A stretch of DNA of 64,000 nt, from positions 124,001-188,000 of the forward strand of contig NC_015581.1 of the NCBI RefSeq assembly GCF_000214825.1, read 5' to 3'. Below the pieces are notes generated by a model that saw only the letters and a program-made list of their open reading frames with translations, did not search any database and had not been told where the DNA came from. Below, piece by piece: positions 52,102 to 59,797 of the stretch (within the stretch, counting starts at the first letter, position 1; each line of letters starts with the position of its first letter). Both the position numbers and the translations under genes were made by a program. The stretch comes from Thiomicrospira cyclica ALM1 (GTDB lineage Bacteria > Pseudomonadota > Gammaproteobacteria > Thiomicrospirales > Thiomicrospiraceae).

Positions 52102-52494
52102 ATGGCAACAGAACAATATTACGGAACAGGTCGTCGTAAAAGCTCAGTCGCGCGTGTTTTCTTACGCGCGGGCTCTGGAAAAATGATGGTTAATGGGCGT
52201 GAAATGAAACAATATTTTGCTCGTGAGACGGACTTAATGGTTATTAATCAACCGTTAGAAGCAACCCAAAGTGAAGGCAAGTTTGACGCGTACATCACCG
52301 TTGTTGGTGGTGGTACAACCGGTCAAGCTGGTGCGATTCGTCACGGCTTATCGCGTGCACTAGTGGCATACGAAGAAGGCAATCGTCCGGCATTACGTGC
52401 TAAAGATTTGCTAACGCGTGATGCGCGTAAGGTCGAGCGTAAAAAAGTCGGTCTTCGCAAAGCACGTCGTCGTCCGCAGTTCTCAAAACGTTAA
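52102..52494 (+). CDS. rpsI: 30S ribosomal protein S9
   Basis: 130 aa. [16 protein letters not shown] at the start and the C-terminal tail RRRPQFSKR that contacts P-site tRNA. Followed by a terminator. Confidence 0.98.
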   Translation: MATEQYYGTGRRKSSVARVFLRAGSGKMMVNGREMKQYFARETDLMVINQPLEATQSEGKFDAYITVVGGGTTGQAGAIRHGLSRALVAYEEGNRPALRAKDLLTRDARKVERKKVGLRKARRRPQFSKR

Positions 52495-52516
52495 GAACTT
52501 TCGTTTTCAGATATGT

Positions 52517-52542
52517 AAAACCCGCTTTAGCGGGTTTTTTTT
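52517..52542 (+). terminator. rplM-rpsI terminator
   Basis: AAAACCCGC, loop TTTA, GCGGGTTTT and then further Ts. A perfect 9-bp stem with U-run. Confidence 0.93.
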
Positions 52543-52544
52543 GT

Positions 52545-52588
52545 TTGTTGTATAATCATAAATCCTGTTAAAATCAAGTTACATGTAA
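52545..52588 (+). promoter_or_regulatory. LOV-gene promoter with palindromic operator candidate
   Basis: TTGTTG (52545-52550), 18-nt spacer, TAAAAT (52569-52574), then the 10-bp perfect palindrome TTACATGTAA at 52579-52588, placed at the expected transcript start. TACA/TGTA half-sites are those described for LitR/CarH-type regulators. The LOV ATG is 20 bp downstream. Confidence 0.5.
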
Positions 52589-52608
52589 ATCGGATATCTC
52601 GACAAGTT

Positions 52609-53055
52609 ATGAAAAAGTTTCCAATACGTAACGAATTATTACTTCACCTAATCGACTCTGCGCAGGATGGTATCGTGTTAGCGGAAAAAGAGGGGGAAGA
52701 CACGATTTTAGTGTATGTAAATCCTGCGTTTGAAAAACTTACCGGTTATTCAGCCGAAGAAATCTTATTTCAAGATTGTCGCTTTTTGCAGGGCAGTGAT
52801 CGTGAGCAAGATGCTGTTAAAGTGATTCGTTCCGCTGTAGATAGTAATAAGCCAGTTAGAACCATTTTAAAAAACTACCGTAAAGATGGCAGTTCGTTTT
52901 GGAATGAGCTGAGTGTGACACCTTATTATGACCAGTATGATAAGTTAACCTACTACATTGGTATTCAAAAAGATGTTACAGAAGAAATGGCATTGCGTGA
53001 TGCTTTAGCAGACGCTCAGCAAGAAATTGCCGACCTAAAGGCACAGCTTATTTAG
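52609..53055 (+). CDS. short LOV blue-light photoreceptor (PpSB1-LOV-like)
   Basis: 148-aa stand-alone LOV (PAS) domain without effector. Core residues about 10-118: DGIVLAEKEGEDTILVYVN, then the flavin-adduct motif QDCRFLQG with photoactive C57, KNYRKDGSSFWNEL and YYIGIQKDVTEE; a C-terminal helix (about 119-148) suits dimerisation. It resembles Pseudomonas putida PpSB1-LOV including the unusual QDC in place of the plant NC motif. In P. putida such proteins are required for light-induced transcription together with adjacent LitR-type MerR regulators. Here the LitR-type gene is immediately convergent, 14 bp away. Confidence 0.95.
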   Translation: MKKFPIRNELLLHLIDSAQDGIVLAEKEGEDTILVYVNPAFEKLTGYSAEEILFQDCRFLQGSDREQDAVKVIRSAVDSNKPVRTILKNYRKDGSSFWNELSVTPYYDQYDKLTYYIGIQKDVTEEMALRDALADAQQEIADLKAQLI

Positions 53056-53069
53056 CCTAATTAATATTT

Positions 53070-53972
53070 TTATTGCGGCTTATTCATTAATAAAGGCTCG
53101 AACCAAAACGGCCAGGCGCGTAAGTCGCAGGCTACAGCAGACTCATTCCCTTCTTCAAAAGTGTTATCCCCCATAATCCAGCTTTGTAAACTTCCTAATG
53201 GTTTTAGTAAGTCTCCAACACCCATCATAGTTGCTGACCCCTGTGGCGGAAGTAAGTAAATCGCGCCTTTAAATGGCGTTAAGTCTTGGGGTAGTACAAG
53301 ATCAAGGAGGGATTCGAAAACCTGTTCTGTAAATACGGGGGTTAATCCTTGTTCGTAGCAATGAAGTACCATTAACTTAAGTAACCAGCCGGGTGTTTCA
53401 GCCTGTTGTAAGATGAGAATAAGGTTTTTGGACTGATAGGTTTGTTGCCGCCATAAGTGAATGCGATGCGATAGTTGCTGATTGAGTTCTTGTAGCCAGG
53501 CCTGGATCCAAAATATTTCATTGCAATCCATGTCGTCTGAGATTTGTGTGTTGCTAAGTTGTAAAAATAAGTGCGCAAGGTCTGAATACTTGCGTTCTGT
53601 GGTAAGAAGGCGCAGCGTTAAGGCGTGAAGCTGTTGAAAACTTTTGGCCTTAATTGCCTGGCGTATTACGTTATCCCAGTCACAGTCAAGGCATTCAGTG
53701 GGCGCTTTTGGCGTTAGTAATTCAGAACGTTCATTGAGTATCGTCTTCACTTGGCTAATCGGCAAGCCACTATCAACTAATGTGATAGCTTCCTTAATAA
53801 TGGCTAGATGGTTTTCTGTATAAAGGCGGTGACCCGAGGCGGTGCGAACAGGCTCGACTAACCCATAACGACGCTCCCAGGCTCGAAGTGTAATAGGTTT
53901 AATACCCGTAAGACGTGAAACTTCACGGATTGGGTAGAGTGCTTGTTGATCTTTTGAGGGTTCATTAATCAT
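53070..53972 (-). CDS. MerR-family regulator, class II LitR/CarH-like (no B12 motif)
   Basis: 300 aa. N-terminal MerR winged helix, about residues 12-80: YPIREVSRLTGIKPITLRAWERRYGL, PVRTASGHRLY. The C-terminal 200 aa have the length of the CarH/LitR sensory part, but I find neither the DxHxxG cobalamin motif nor the Wx9EH motif of adenosyl-B12 sensors. This fits class II LitR, which works with LOV proteins instead of B12. It is the last gene of the seven-gene operon starting at 59732 and overlaps phr by 4 nt, so autoregulation is likely. Contains CCAGGCCTGG read as QAW. Confidence 0.88.
   Translation of the reverse strand: MINEPSKDQQALYPIREVSRLTGIKPITLRAWERRYGLVEPVRTASGHRLYTENHLAIIKEAITLVDSGLPISQVKTILNERSELLTPKAPTECLDCDWDNVIRQAIKAKSFQQLHALTLRLLTTERKYSDLAHLFLQLSNTQISDDMDCNEIFWIQAWLQELNQQLSHRIHLWRQQTYQSKNLILILQQAETPGWLLKLMVLHCYEQGLTPVFTEQVFESLLDLVLPQDLTPFKGAIYLLPPQGSATMMGVGDLLKPLGSLQSWIMGDNTFEEGNESAVACDLRAWPFWFEPLLMNKPQ
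53496..53505. repeat. CCAGGCCTGG iterated palindrome
   Basis: Inside the LitR-like gene, read QAW. Confidence 0.85.
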
Positions 53973-55405
53973 GCATTGGTCATCATTTTAAGTGCCTGAA
54001 CGCGTTGTTGATGATCCAATCGAACTTGCTTGAGATTAGGATCATGAAGCGGATAGTTTGCTGCTAGCGTTGGAAATTGTTGCTTTATTTTACCGGCTGC
54101 ATCCCAGGGGGCATGAATTAGTTGGTTTGGCAGCGGCGCTAATTCAGGCAACCATTGTCGAATATAGTGACCTTGTGGGTCAAACTTTTCACTTTGAACG
54201 ACTGGGTTAAAGAGTCGAAAATAAGGAGCGGCATCAACACCGCATCCAGCAACCCATTGCCAACCCATAACATTATTTGCAATATCAGCATCTAACAATG
54301 TATTCTCAAACCAGGCCTGGCCAACTAGCCAGTGCTGATTAAGGTTTTTAGTTAACCAAGACCCCACTAGCATTCTAACGCGATTATGCATCCAACCAGT
54401 ATGCCAAAGCTGCCGCATACCCGCATCAATAATAGGAACGCCTGTGAGCCCTCGTTGCCAAGCAACTACTTGGTCATCAGGCTCGGGCCAGTCGATTTGG
54501 TTAAACTTGCTTTGGTAGGCTTGGTTAATTAAGCCTGGGTTAAAAAATAATAAATAACGCGAAAACTCCCGCCAAATCAGTTGACGAATAAAGCTTTGAA
54601 TAGCCTCACTATGCCCGGGTTGGTTGGCTTGAGCTTGTCGGCATGATTCAAGCAATCGTGTTGAGCTGATTTCCCCAAAATGCAAGTGGATCGACAGTTG
54701 ACTGGTTCCGTTAATAGCAGGAAAGTCTCGTCGCTCTGGGTAGTGCTGAATGTGAGTTGTTAAAAAGTGCGTTGCCTGGTTAATGGCGGCTTGTTCGCCA
54801 ACCTTCCATTGGCTAATAAGTGGTTTGGCCCAGTCAGTATTCGCAATCGCTTTTAGACGACTGGGTAATTGGCGGTCATGATTTTCCAGCGTTACCGGTT
54901 GAAAATTGCTCCAGTTGGCTTCGCCCTCTGGTTTGGGAACCCCATCCAGCATACTGAACACCTTTTTACTAAACGGGGTGTAAACGCCATAGGGGTTACC
55001 TTGTTGTGTTAGCACGCTTTCAGGAGGCAGCCAGGCCTGGTCAAAGGGAGTTAGTCTTACCTTTAAGCGCTGACAAACAGCTAGCGCCTGTTGCTGAATG
55101 GTTTGATAGGGTTCCCCGAGTTCAAAGTGGTAGAGTACGTTTTTAACATTATAGGTGGTAAGCACGCGCTCAAATGCCTGACTAAATTCACCTTCAGCAA
55201 CAAGTAGGTCCGCGTTCTTAGCTTGTAAAGCTGTTTGAAGTTTACTTAAGCTAGCGGCTAGCCAGACCTGGTTAGCTTCACCTTGAGCCTGCTGAGGGTC
55301 ATGAAAATAAGCAAACAACGTCGGTTCGTTTTGGCTTAGCGCTCTGTGGATAGGCGTGTGATCGTTTAAACGTAAGTCACGTTGAAACCAAATTAACTGA
55401 TTCAT
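53969..55405 (-). CDS. phrB: class I CPD DNA photolyase
   Basis: Repairs cyclobutane pyrimidine dimers with light, 478 aa (E. coli 472). Antenna domain start LIWFQRDLRLNDHTPIHRAL; FAD domain with SIHLHFGEISSTRL, QLIWREFSRYLLFF, GVPIIDAGMRQLWHTGWMHNRVRM and DADIANNVMGWQWVAGCG, retaining the asparagine and tryptophans lost in the photolyase-like protein at 32.3 kb. Starts one base after the upstream gene's stop. Two iterated palindromes inside, each read QAW. Confidence 0.96.
   Translation of the reverse strand: MNQLIWFQRDLRLNDHTPIHRALSQNEPTLFAYFHDPQQAQGEANQVWLAASLSKLQTALQAKNADLLVAEGEFSQAFERVLTTYNVKNVLYHFELGEPYQTIQQQALAVCQRLKVRLTPFDQAWLPPESVLTQQGNPYGVYTPFSKKVFSMLDGVPKPEGEANWSNFQPVTLENHDRQLPSRLKAIANTDWAKPLISQWKVGEQAAINQATHFLTTHIQHYPERRDFPAINGTSQLSIHLHFGEISSTRLLESCRQAQANQPGHSEAIQSFIRQLIWREFSRYLLFFNPGLINQAYQSKFNQIDWPEPDDQVVAWQRGLTGVPIIDAGMRQLWHTGWMHNRVRMLVGSWLTKNLNQHWLVGQAWFENTLLDADIANNVMGWQWVAGCGVDAAPYFRLFNPVVQSEKFDPQGHYIRQWLPELAPLPNQLIHAPWDAAGKIKQQFPTLAANYPLHDPNLKQVRLDHQQRVQALKMMTNA
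54311..54320. repeat. CCAGGCCTGG iterated palindrome
   Basis: Inside phrB, read QAW; preceded by AA, giving AACCAGGCCTGG. Confidence 0.85.
55031..55040. repeat. CCAGGCCTGG iterated palindrome
   Basis: Second copy inside phrB, read QAW. A degenerate copy CCAGACCTGG follows at 55262-55271. Confidence 0.85.
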
Positions 55406-55915
55406 TTAAGGAACATTCGCCAGTAGGTTGTTTTTTAGACGATCGGAAAGCGGGTTATCACCAATCCAAATGCCAAAATAGATGGCTTTGAAGCCCGGGG
55501 TAGAGATTCGTGTCAGTTCATTGTCGTTTAAAATCAGTGCCGTACCAATCTCAGGCTGGTAATCCAAAACATAGCAGTCCCCCTGGCTGACAGGCTGGTA
55601 GGCTTGATGAAGTTGTGCAACGGCTCGCGCTAGATCTGTTGGCAGATTATCTGGTAAGGCGTGGGTAGCACCATCAACAAAATTGTCAACAGTTAGACTA
55701 CGCGCGTAACACAACTCGAGCTGTAAAGGGGTATCGTCAGCTAGTAGCGATTGTCTTGTTGTGGAAGGCGGCATTCGAAGGCTGGCATCATAAAGCTTAA
55801 TAAAACCCCAACGCGCTGTGCCCTCGCCAGCAACAATCCAATTTTGACTGCTTAATACAGGTTGAGTTAAACCCAAGAGTGCCATTAGAAGACTTAGTCT
55901 GAATAATCCTTTCAT
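55406..55915 (-). CDS. chalcone-isomerase-like periplasmic protein
   Basis: 169 aa. Signal peptide (LFRLSLLMALLGLTQPVLSS), then GEGTARWGFIKLYDASLRMP, the start pattern of the chalcone isomerase-like (Chalcone_3) family, with LELCYARSLTVDNFVDGA and a C-terminal FKAIYFGIWIGDNPLSDRLKNNLL. Family members occur next to cfa/DUF1365 genes and may bind fatty acids; true chalcone isomerase activity is not implied. Overlaps the DUF3833 stop by 4 nt. Confidence 0.85.
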   Translation of the reverse strand: MKGLFRLSLLMALLGLTQPVLSSQNWIVAGEGTARWGFIKLYDASLRMPPSTTRQSLLADDTPLQLELCYARSLTVDNFVDGATHALPDNLPTDLARAVAQLHQAYQPVSQGDCYVLDYQPEIGTALILNDNELTRISTPGFKAIYFGIWIGDNPLSDRLKNNLLANVP

Positions 55916-56454
55916 GATGAAGGTCCCTGTTTATTGAAGAACAAGGTGACTTCACCTACCTTAAAGCCAAACTTGGTTACCGTAGCACGATTCAACATCA
56001 CCTCTTCAGATTGTAAGTACATCCAATCATCAAAGTTGACGGCAATCGTGCTATTGCGAAACGGAAGGTCTAGAGTATAAGTCCAGTGGAAGACAGAGCC
56101 TACCGTGCGTCCGCGGGCCTCACCTATCACATCGCCTGCCGTACCACGATAGGTATTTGGGGTGATTCGTTGGATGACCCAAATTCGTTGCTCCGTTTCT
56201 CCATCGTCATAAATAAACTGCTCATCGAGGGTAATGGTATCGCCCTGGATAGTACCGGTTATATCAACGTAAAAACGACGCTTCACCTCACCAGAACGAC
56301 TTTGAAATTGGCCCCATGCATAGGTTTTGCCCTCGAAGTAAGTAAATAAATCAAAGGCAGGTTCTGTTCCTTCATACTGTTCAAGCTTCATATTTGAGCA
56401 CCCTAGTAAGAGACTGCTGGCAATAATTACTAGCCAGGTTTTAATTTTTAGCAT
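55912..56454 (-). CDS. DUF3833 lipoprotein
   Basis: 180 aa. Lipobox SLLLGC at residue 19, then the DUF3833 pattern: FEGKTYAWGQFQSRSGEVKRRF, IYDDGETEQRIW, RGTAGDVIGEARGRTVG and VNFDDWMYLQ. Probably an envelope lipid-binding lipoprotein; function unproven. Its start overlaps the end of the cfa-like gene by 14 nt. Constant companion of Cfa/DUF1365 genes in light-regulated clusters. Confidence 0.9.
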   Translation of the reverse strand: MLKIKTWLVIIASSLLLGCSNMKLEQYEGTEPAFDLFTYFEGKTYAWGQFQSRSGEVKRRFYVDITGTIQGDTITLDEQFIYDDGETEQRIWVIQRITPNTYRGTAGDVIGEARGRTVGSVFHWTYTLDLPFRNSTIAVNFDDWMYLQSEEVMLNRATVTKFGFKVGEVTLFFNKQGPSS

Positions 56455-57670
56455 GACTATGCTCCAAAGTTAGCTGAATTACATCAGTACGTTGGGTTTC
56501 AAAGCCAACACGGCAGTAATCAAGGTAATAGTGCCAAATGCGTTGGAATTTGTTGTCAAAACCAAGTTGTTCAACCTGTGGAATTTTTTGGTCAAACTCT
56601 TGACGCCAACGATGGAGTGTTTCCGCGTAATCCAGGCCAAAGCTAAAATTGCTGGTGATTTTAAAGCCGTAGCGATCTGCTAGCTCAAGAAGTTGTGTTT
56701 TGGAGGGCAACAAACCACCTGGAAAAATGTAGGTTTGAATGAAATCAACGCCTTGTTGATATTTTTCGGTGTAAGCATCATCAATGGTAATGATTTGTAG
56801 CACCGCTTTGCCTTGATCGGCCAATAGGGCTTTGAGTTGACTAAAGTAACTTTCCCAGTATTCTTGGCCCACGGCTTCAAACATTTCAATGCTAACAATA
56901 TGATCGAATTTACCCGTCTGATGGCGGTAGTCCGTCAAGCTAAACTGCGTTTTATGATCTAGATTTAACTGTTTTAGACGGTTTTTAGCAAAATCAAGTT
57001 GTTCGCGGGATAGGGTAATACCTGTGACTTCAGCGTTGCGTTTGGCCGCTTCTTCTGCAAACCCACCCCAACCACAACCAATTTCAAGGATATGTTGATT
57101 AGGTTTAACATCCAGTTCGTCAAGGATACGGTGATATTTATTAAGTTGCGCACTCGCCAAGTCTTCGCTGGATTGTTTAAACAAAGCACTCGAGTAGGTC
57201 ATGGTGCGGTCAAGCCAAAGCTTATAGAAGCTATTACCCAAATCATAGTGAGCTGAGATGTTCTCTTTGCTGTTTTCAACTGAGTTGTGATTGTCTAGAT
57301 GGCGTTTTAGGTAATTGTTATAAAACCAGTTTTTGCCTAATAAAACATGCGATAAGGCTTCTTCATTCATCGCACCAAAATGCAGTAAATGATGTAAGTT
57401 AGGCGTTTCAATGAAGTGTTTGGCGTAGGCTTTAGCAAAGCCAAGTTCACCTTGGGTGATGAGTAACCAAAAAAATTTCAGTGGCTTTAGGATTCTTATT
57501 TCAGCGTGAAGGCCTTCGTGCTGACCTTCATAACGTAGCTGGCTATTTCCGATTTGCACGGTTAATGAACCGTAGGCAATGGCCTCAAAGGGTAAGCGTT
57601 TGAGAACCCACTGCCCGAATAATGGGGTTTTAATATCCTCAAGTTCACTACTGTTGGTTTTACTTAACAT
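56441..57670 (-). CDS. cyclopropane-fatty-acyl-phospholipid synthase family methyltransferase (Cfa/UfaM-like)
   Basis: SAM-dependent enzyme acting on double bonds of membrane phospholipid acyl chains, 409 aa. N-terminal lipid-binding part, then ISAHYDLGNSFYKLWLD, SAM motif LEIGCGWGGFAEEAA, SIEMFEAVGQEYW and FIQTYIFPGGLLPS. ATG 57670 overlaps the DUF1365 stop by 7 nt; the longer frame to 57766 lies within DUF1365. It could make cyclopropane or 11-methyl fatty acids; the latter (UfaM) start furan fatty acid synthesis and are light/singlet-oxygen induced in other bacteria. Which one cannot be decided from sequence. Confidence 0.9.
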   Translation of the reverse strand: MLSKTNSSELEDIKTPLFGQWVLKRLPFEAIAYGSLTVQIGNSQLRYEGQHEGLHAEIRILKPLKFFWLLITQGELGFAKAYAKHFIETPNLHHLLHFGAMNEEALSHVLLGKNWFYNNYLKRHLDNHNSVENSKENISAHYDLGNSFYKLWLDRTMTYSSALFKQSSEDLASAQLNKYHRILDELDVKPNQHILEIGCGWGGFAEEAAKRNAEVTGITLSREQLDFAKNRLKQLNLDHKTQFSLTDYRHQTGKFDHIVSIEMFEAVGQEYWESYFSQLKALLADQGKAVLQIITIDDAYTEKYQQGVDFIQTYIFPGGLLPSKTQLLELADRYGFKITSNFSFGLDYAETLHRWRQEFDQKIPQVEQLGFDNKFQRIWHYYLDYCRVGFETQRTDVIQLTLEHSHAKN

Positions 57671-58449
57671 GATTTCATCTCCGAATGACTGTAACGCACT
57701 TCGCGAAGGTGTTGTGGCGTGGGGTGAAAAGTGCCACCTAGCAACCAGATCTTTAGTGCCCACCAATGAATTAGTGCAATCACCTTGAACATTCGAAAGG
57801 GGGCAAGACCAGCAACTCTAAGCAGGTTTGCGGTCGAAAGTTTGGCGTGTTGTCCATCTTGACTGGCATAAAAAAAGGTTTTTTCGTTCTGTGTTTCTTT
57901 AATAAAGATATTAAAAGACGCTTTTGGCGCCTCTAATTTGAAATGGTACTGGGCGTTCATGTCGATAAATGGCGAAACGTGAAAGATTTTATCGGCACGA
58001 GATTCTAATGTTTGTTTGTTTTGTTGACTGTTATTTGGAACTTTTAAGACATAGTGATGCCATTGACCAAAAGTATTACTAACTTCCGCAACAATTGCAT
58101 ATAACCTGTTTTGTTCATCATAGGCATACCACATTGCGAGTGGGTTAAACGCGTAACCGAGAATTCGTGGGTGGCAAATCAGTTCTATTTTTTTGGGTTC
58201 TGCTAAGTCGTACTCTGCGAGCAGACCAGTAAACCACTGACGCCAGGGTGTGCCATCCCGTGAACCGTGGTCTTTGGTGTGAGCACTGAGAAGATTAAAT
58301 CGGTTAAAACTCAGTAATGAGTGATTTTTTGCTTCATGCTCAAATTGATCAATGTCAATCTTGATACTAGCCGCCTGGTACTTAAATTGATACTCAATTG
58401 GCTGTTTACGCCGATGCATGACCTTGCCAAAATAGAAACATGACGCCAT
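57664..58449 (-). CDS. DUF1365 family protein
   Basis: 261 aa from the ATG at 58449, which shares a base with the preceding stop (TAATG); a TTG 15 nt upstream is less likely. DUF1365 pattern: GKVMHRRKQPIEYQFKYQ, LLSFNRFNLLSAHTKDHG, ICHPRILGYAFNPLAMWYAYD, FHVSPFIDMNAQYHF and a hydrophobic C-terminal helix with LIHWWALKIWL and TFHPTP. The family is nearly always fused or adjacent to the FAD oxidoreductase and Cfa, as here. Biochemical role unproven. Confidence 0.93.
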   Translation of the reverse strand: MASCFYFGKVMHRRKQPIEYQFKYQAASIKIDIDQFEHEAKNHSLLSFNRFNLLSAHTKDHGSRDGTPWRQWFTGLLAEYDLAEPKKIELICHPRILGYAFNPLAMWYAYDEQNRLYAIVAEVSNTFGQWHHYVLKVPNNSQQNKQTLESRADKIFHVSPFIDMNAQYHFKLEAPKASFNIFIKETQNEKTFFYASQDGQHAKLSTANLLRVAGLAPFRMFKVIALIHWWALKIWLLGGTFHPTPQHLREVRYSHSEMKSC

Positions 58450-59732
58450 TAATAATGTTCCCAAGGTAGCGGTAGTTGCCAGAGCCGTGCGATGCGTGCC
58501 GCACTGCGTAAACCATCTTCATGAAAACCATAGCCGGTATAAGCACCTGCAAACCAACAGCCCAGATGACCTTGAATGCCCTCAAGTTCTTTTTGCGCCA
58601 TCATTGCACCTTCATCAAATACCGGGTGGTCGTATTCAAACTGGGCAATCACCTTTGTTGGATCAGGTTCACGGGTGGGGTTGAGAGTGACTAAAATCGG
58701 AGTTTCCGTTTTAAGTGGTTGGAGCTGGTTCATCCAATAAGTAACCGCAACGGCACGTTTCTGGTCTTGATTGAGATCGCTTAAGTAGTTCCAGGAAGCC
58801 CAAGCAGAACGTATTTGTGGCATTAAAGTTTCGTCTGTGTGTAACCAGGCCTGGTTAGGTTGAAATTTAAAGTTGGCCATCAATCCAAAGTCAGGGTGAT
58901 GATTGAGCAACTGGTAGGTTTGGTCGCCATGGCATGCAAAGATGACTTGATCAAAGTGATGCTCTTTACCGTCAGCGGTATAAATAACAACCTGATCCTG
59001 ATCGGAAGATTTTGGTTTAACCTCTTTAGCGGCTTGGTGAATAATGTCAAATGTTGCGTGTTTCTTTATGGCATCAATATAGTGTCGAGCACCGTTTTTA
59101 ACGGTTTTCCATTGTGGACGGTCATTAACATTAAGCAAGCCGTGGTTGTTGAAGAACTGTAGAAAACTCTGTACTGGAAATTTCAGCATGGTTTCGGTTG
59201 GGCAGGACCAAATAGCCGCAGCCATTGGGAGCAGGTAGTCCTGTTGCATACTAGAGCTAAATTTGTGTTTGGTGAGATAGTCGCCAAGACTCATATCATG
59301 ATCAAGGTGGTGCAAATCTTTTTTGGCTTGCTTGTTAAAACGTAAAATTTCGCGAATCATTTTCCAATGTGTCAGTGAAAAAAGATTTTTTCGTTGCGCA
59401 AATAAGGTGTTTAAGTTGTTGCCTGCATACTCTAATCGTCCCTGGTCAATAGACACAGCAAAGCTCATATCGGTTTCAGCCGTGTGAATGTGTAAGTATT
59501 TAAACATAGCGGTGAGCAAGGGATAATTTGGCTCGTTGTAAACGATGAAACCGGTATCAACGGCATGTTTTTTACCATCATGTTCGAAGTCAACTGTATT
59601 GGTATGGCCACCTAAGCGCGCTTCTTTTTCAAATAAGGTAACTTGGTGAGTTTGGCTCAAAAACCAAGCGCTTGCAATACCGCTAATACCGCTACCAATA
59701 ATCGCTACTTTTTGTGATTTTGAATCGGACAT
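58449..59732 (-). CDS. FAD-dependent NAD(P)-binding oxidoreductase (amine-oxidase/desaturase-like)
   Basis: 427 aa. Dinucleotide-binding start VAIIGSGISGIASAWFLSQ, then LFEKEARLGGHTNTVDF and DTGFIVYNEPNYP; the C-terminal GCWFAGAYTGYGFHEDGLRSA closes the FAD site. Of the flavin amine-oxidase superfamily, in the subgroup that accompanies DUF1365 and Cfa, possibly acting on modified acyl chains (a UfaD-like role is inference). First gene of the seven-gene minus-strand operon; ATG 59732, with AAAGAG about 11 nt upstream. Confidence 0.9.
   Translation of the reverse strand: MSDSKSQKVAIIGSGISGIASAWFLSQTHQVTLFEKEARLGGHTNTVDFEHDGKKHAVDTGFIVYNEPNYPLLTAMFKYLHIHTAETDMSFAVSIDQGRLEYAGNNLNTLFAQRKNLFSLTHWKMIREILRFNKQAKKDLHHLDHDMSLGDYLTKHKFSSSMQQDYLLPMAAAIWSCPTETMLKFPVQSFLQFFNNHGLLNVNDRPQWKTVKNGARHYIDAIKKHATFDIIHQAAKEVKPKSSDQDQVVIYTADGKEHHFDQVIFACHGDQTYQLLNHHPDFGLMANFKFQPNQAWLHTDETLMPQIRSAWASWNYLSDLNQDQKRAVAVTYWMNQLQPLKTETPILVTLNPTREPDPTKVIAQFEYDHPVFDEGAMMAQKELEGIQGHLGCWFAGAYTGYGFHEDGLRSAARIARLWQLPLPWEHY
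58842..58857. repeat. TAACCAGGCCTGGTTA, perfect 16-bp iterated palindrome
   Basis: Longest perfect copy, inside the FAD oxidoreductase gene and read as NQAW. Identical to the 16-mer in lysA (23884-23899). Confidence 0.9.
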
Positions 59733-59797
59733 TTAATGTAAACTCTTTAATTAATGAATATTTATACATAAATTATACATGTTTTTGAGGAAGGACT
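59733..59797. promoter_or_regulatory. bidirectional promoter/operator of the light-stress cluster
   Basis: 65 bp between divergent ATGs. Two tandem 11-bp units, TTTATACATAA (59761-59771) and ATTATACATGT (59772-59782), share TATACAT; an inverted ATGTAAA lies at 59736-59742. On the minus strand TATAAT at 59772-59777 is a -10 candidate overlapping the repeats, and its -35 position is poor; TATACA units could serve the plus strand. Tandem 11-bp repeats are the way CarH-type MerR proteins bind DNA, so LitR binding here is a reasonable inference. AGGAAGG before the SDR gene is its ribosome-binding site. Confidence 0.6.

Noticed and set aside
52545-52600. P. putida LitR consensus T(G/A)TACA-N12-TGTA(C/T)A in the LOV promoter
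   Set aside because: Half-sites TGTATA and TTACAT exist, but the spacing is 24, not 12; only the local palindrome is reported.
53070-53972. B12-dependent (class I) LitR/CarH
   Set aside because: Neither DxHxxG nor Wx9EH is present in the C-terminal part.
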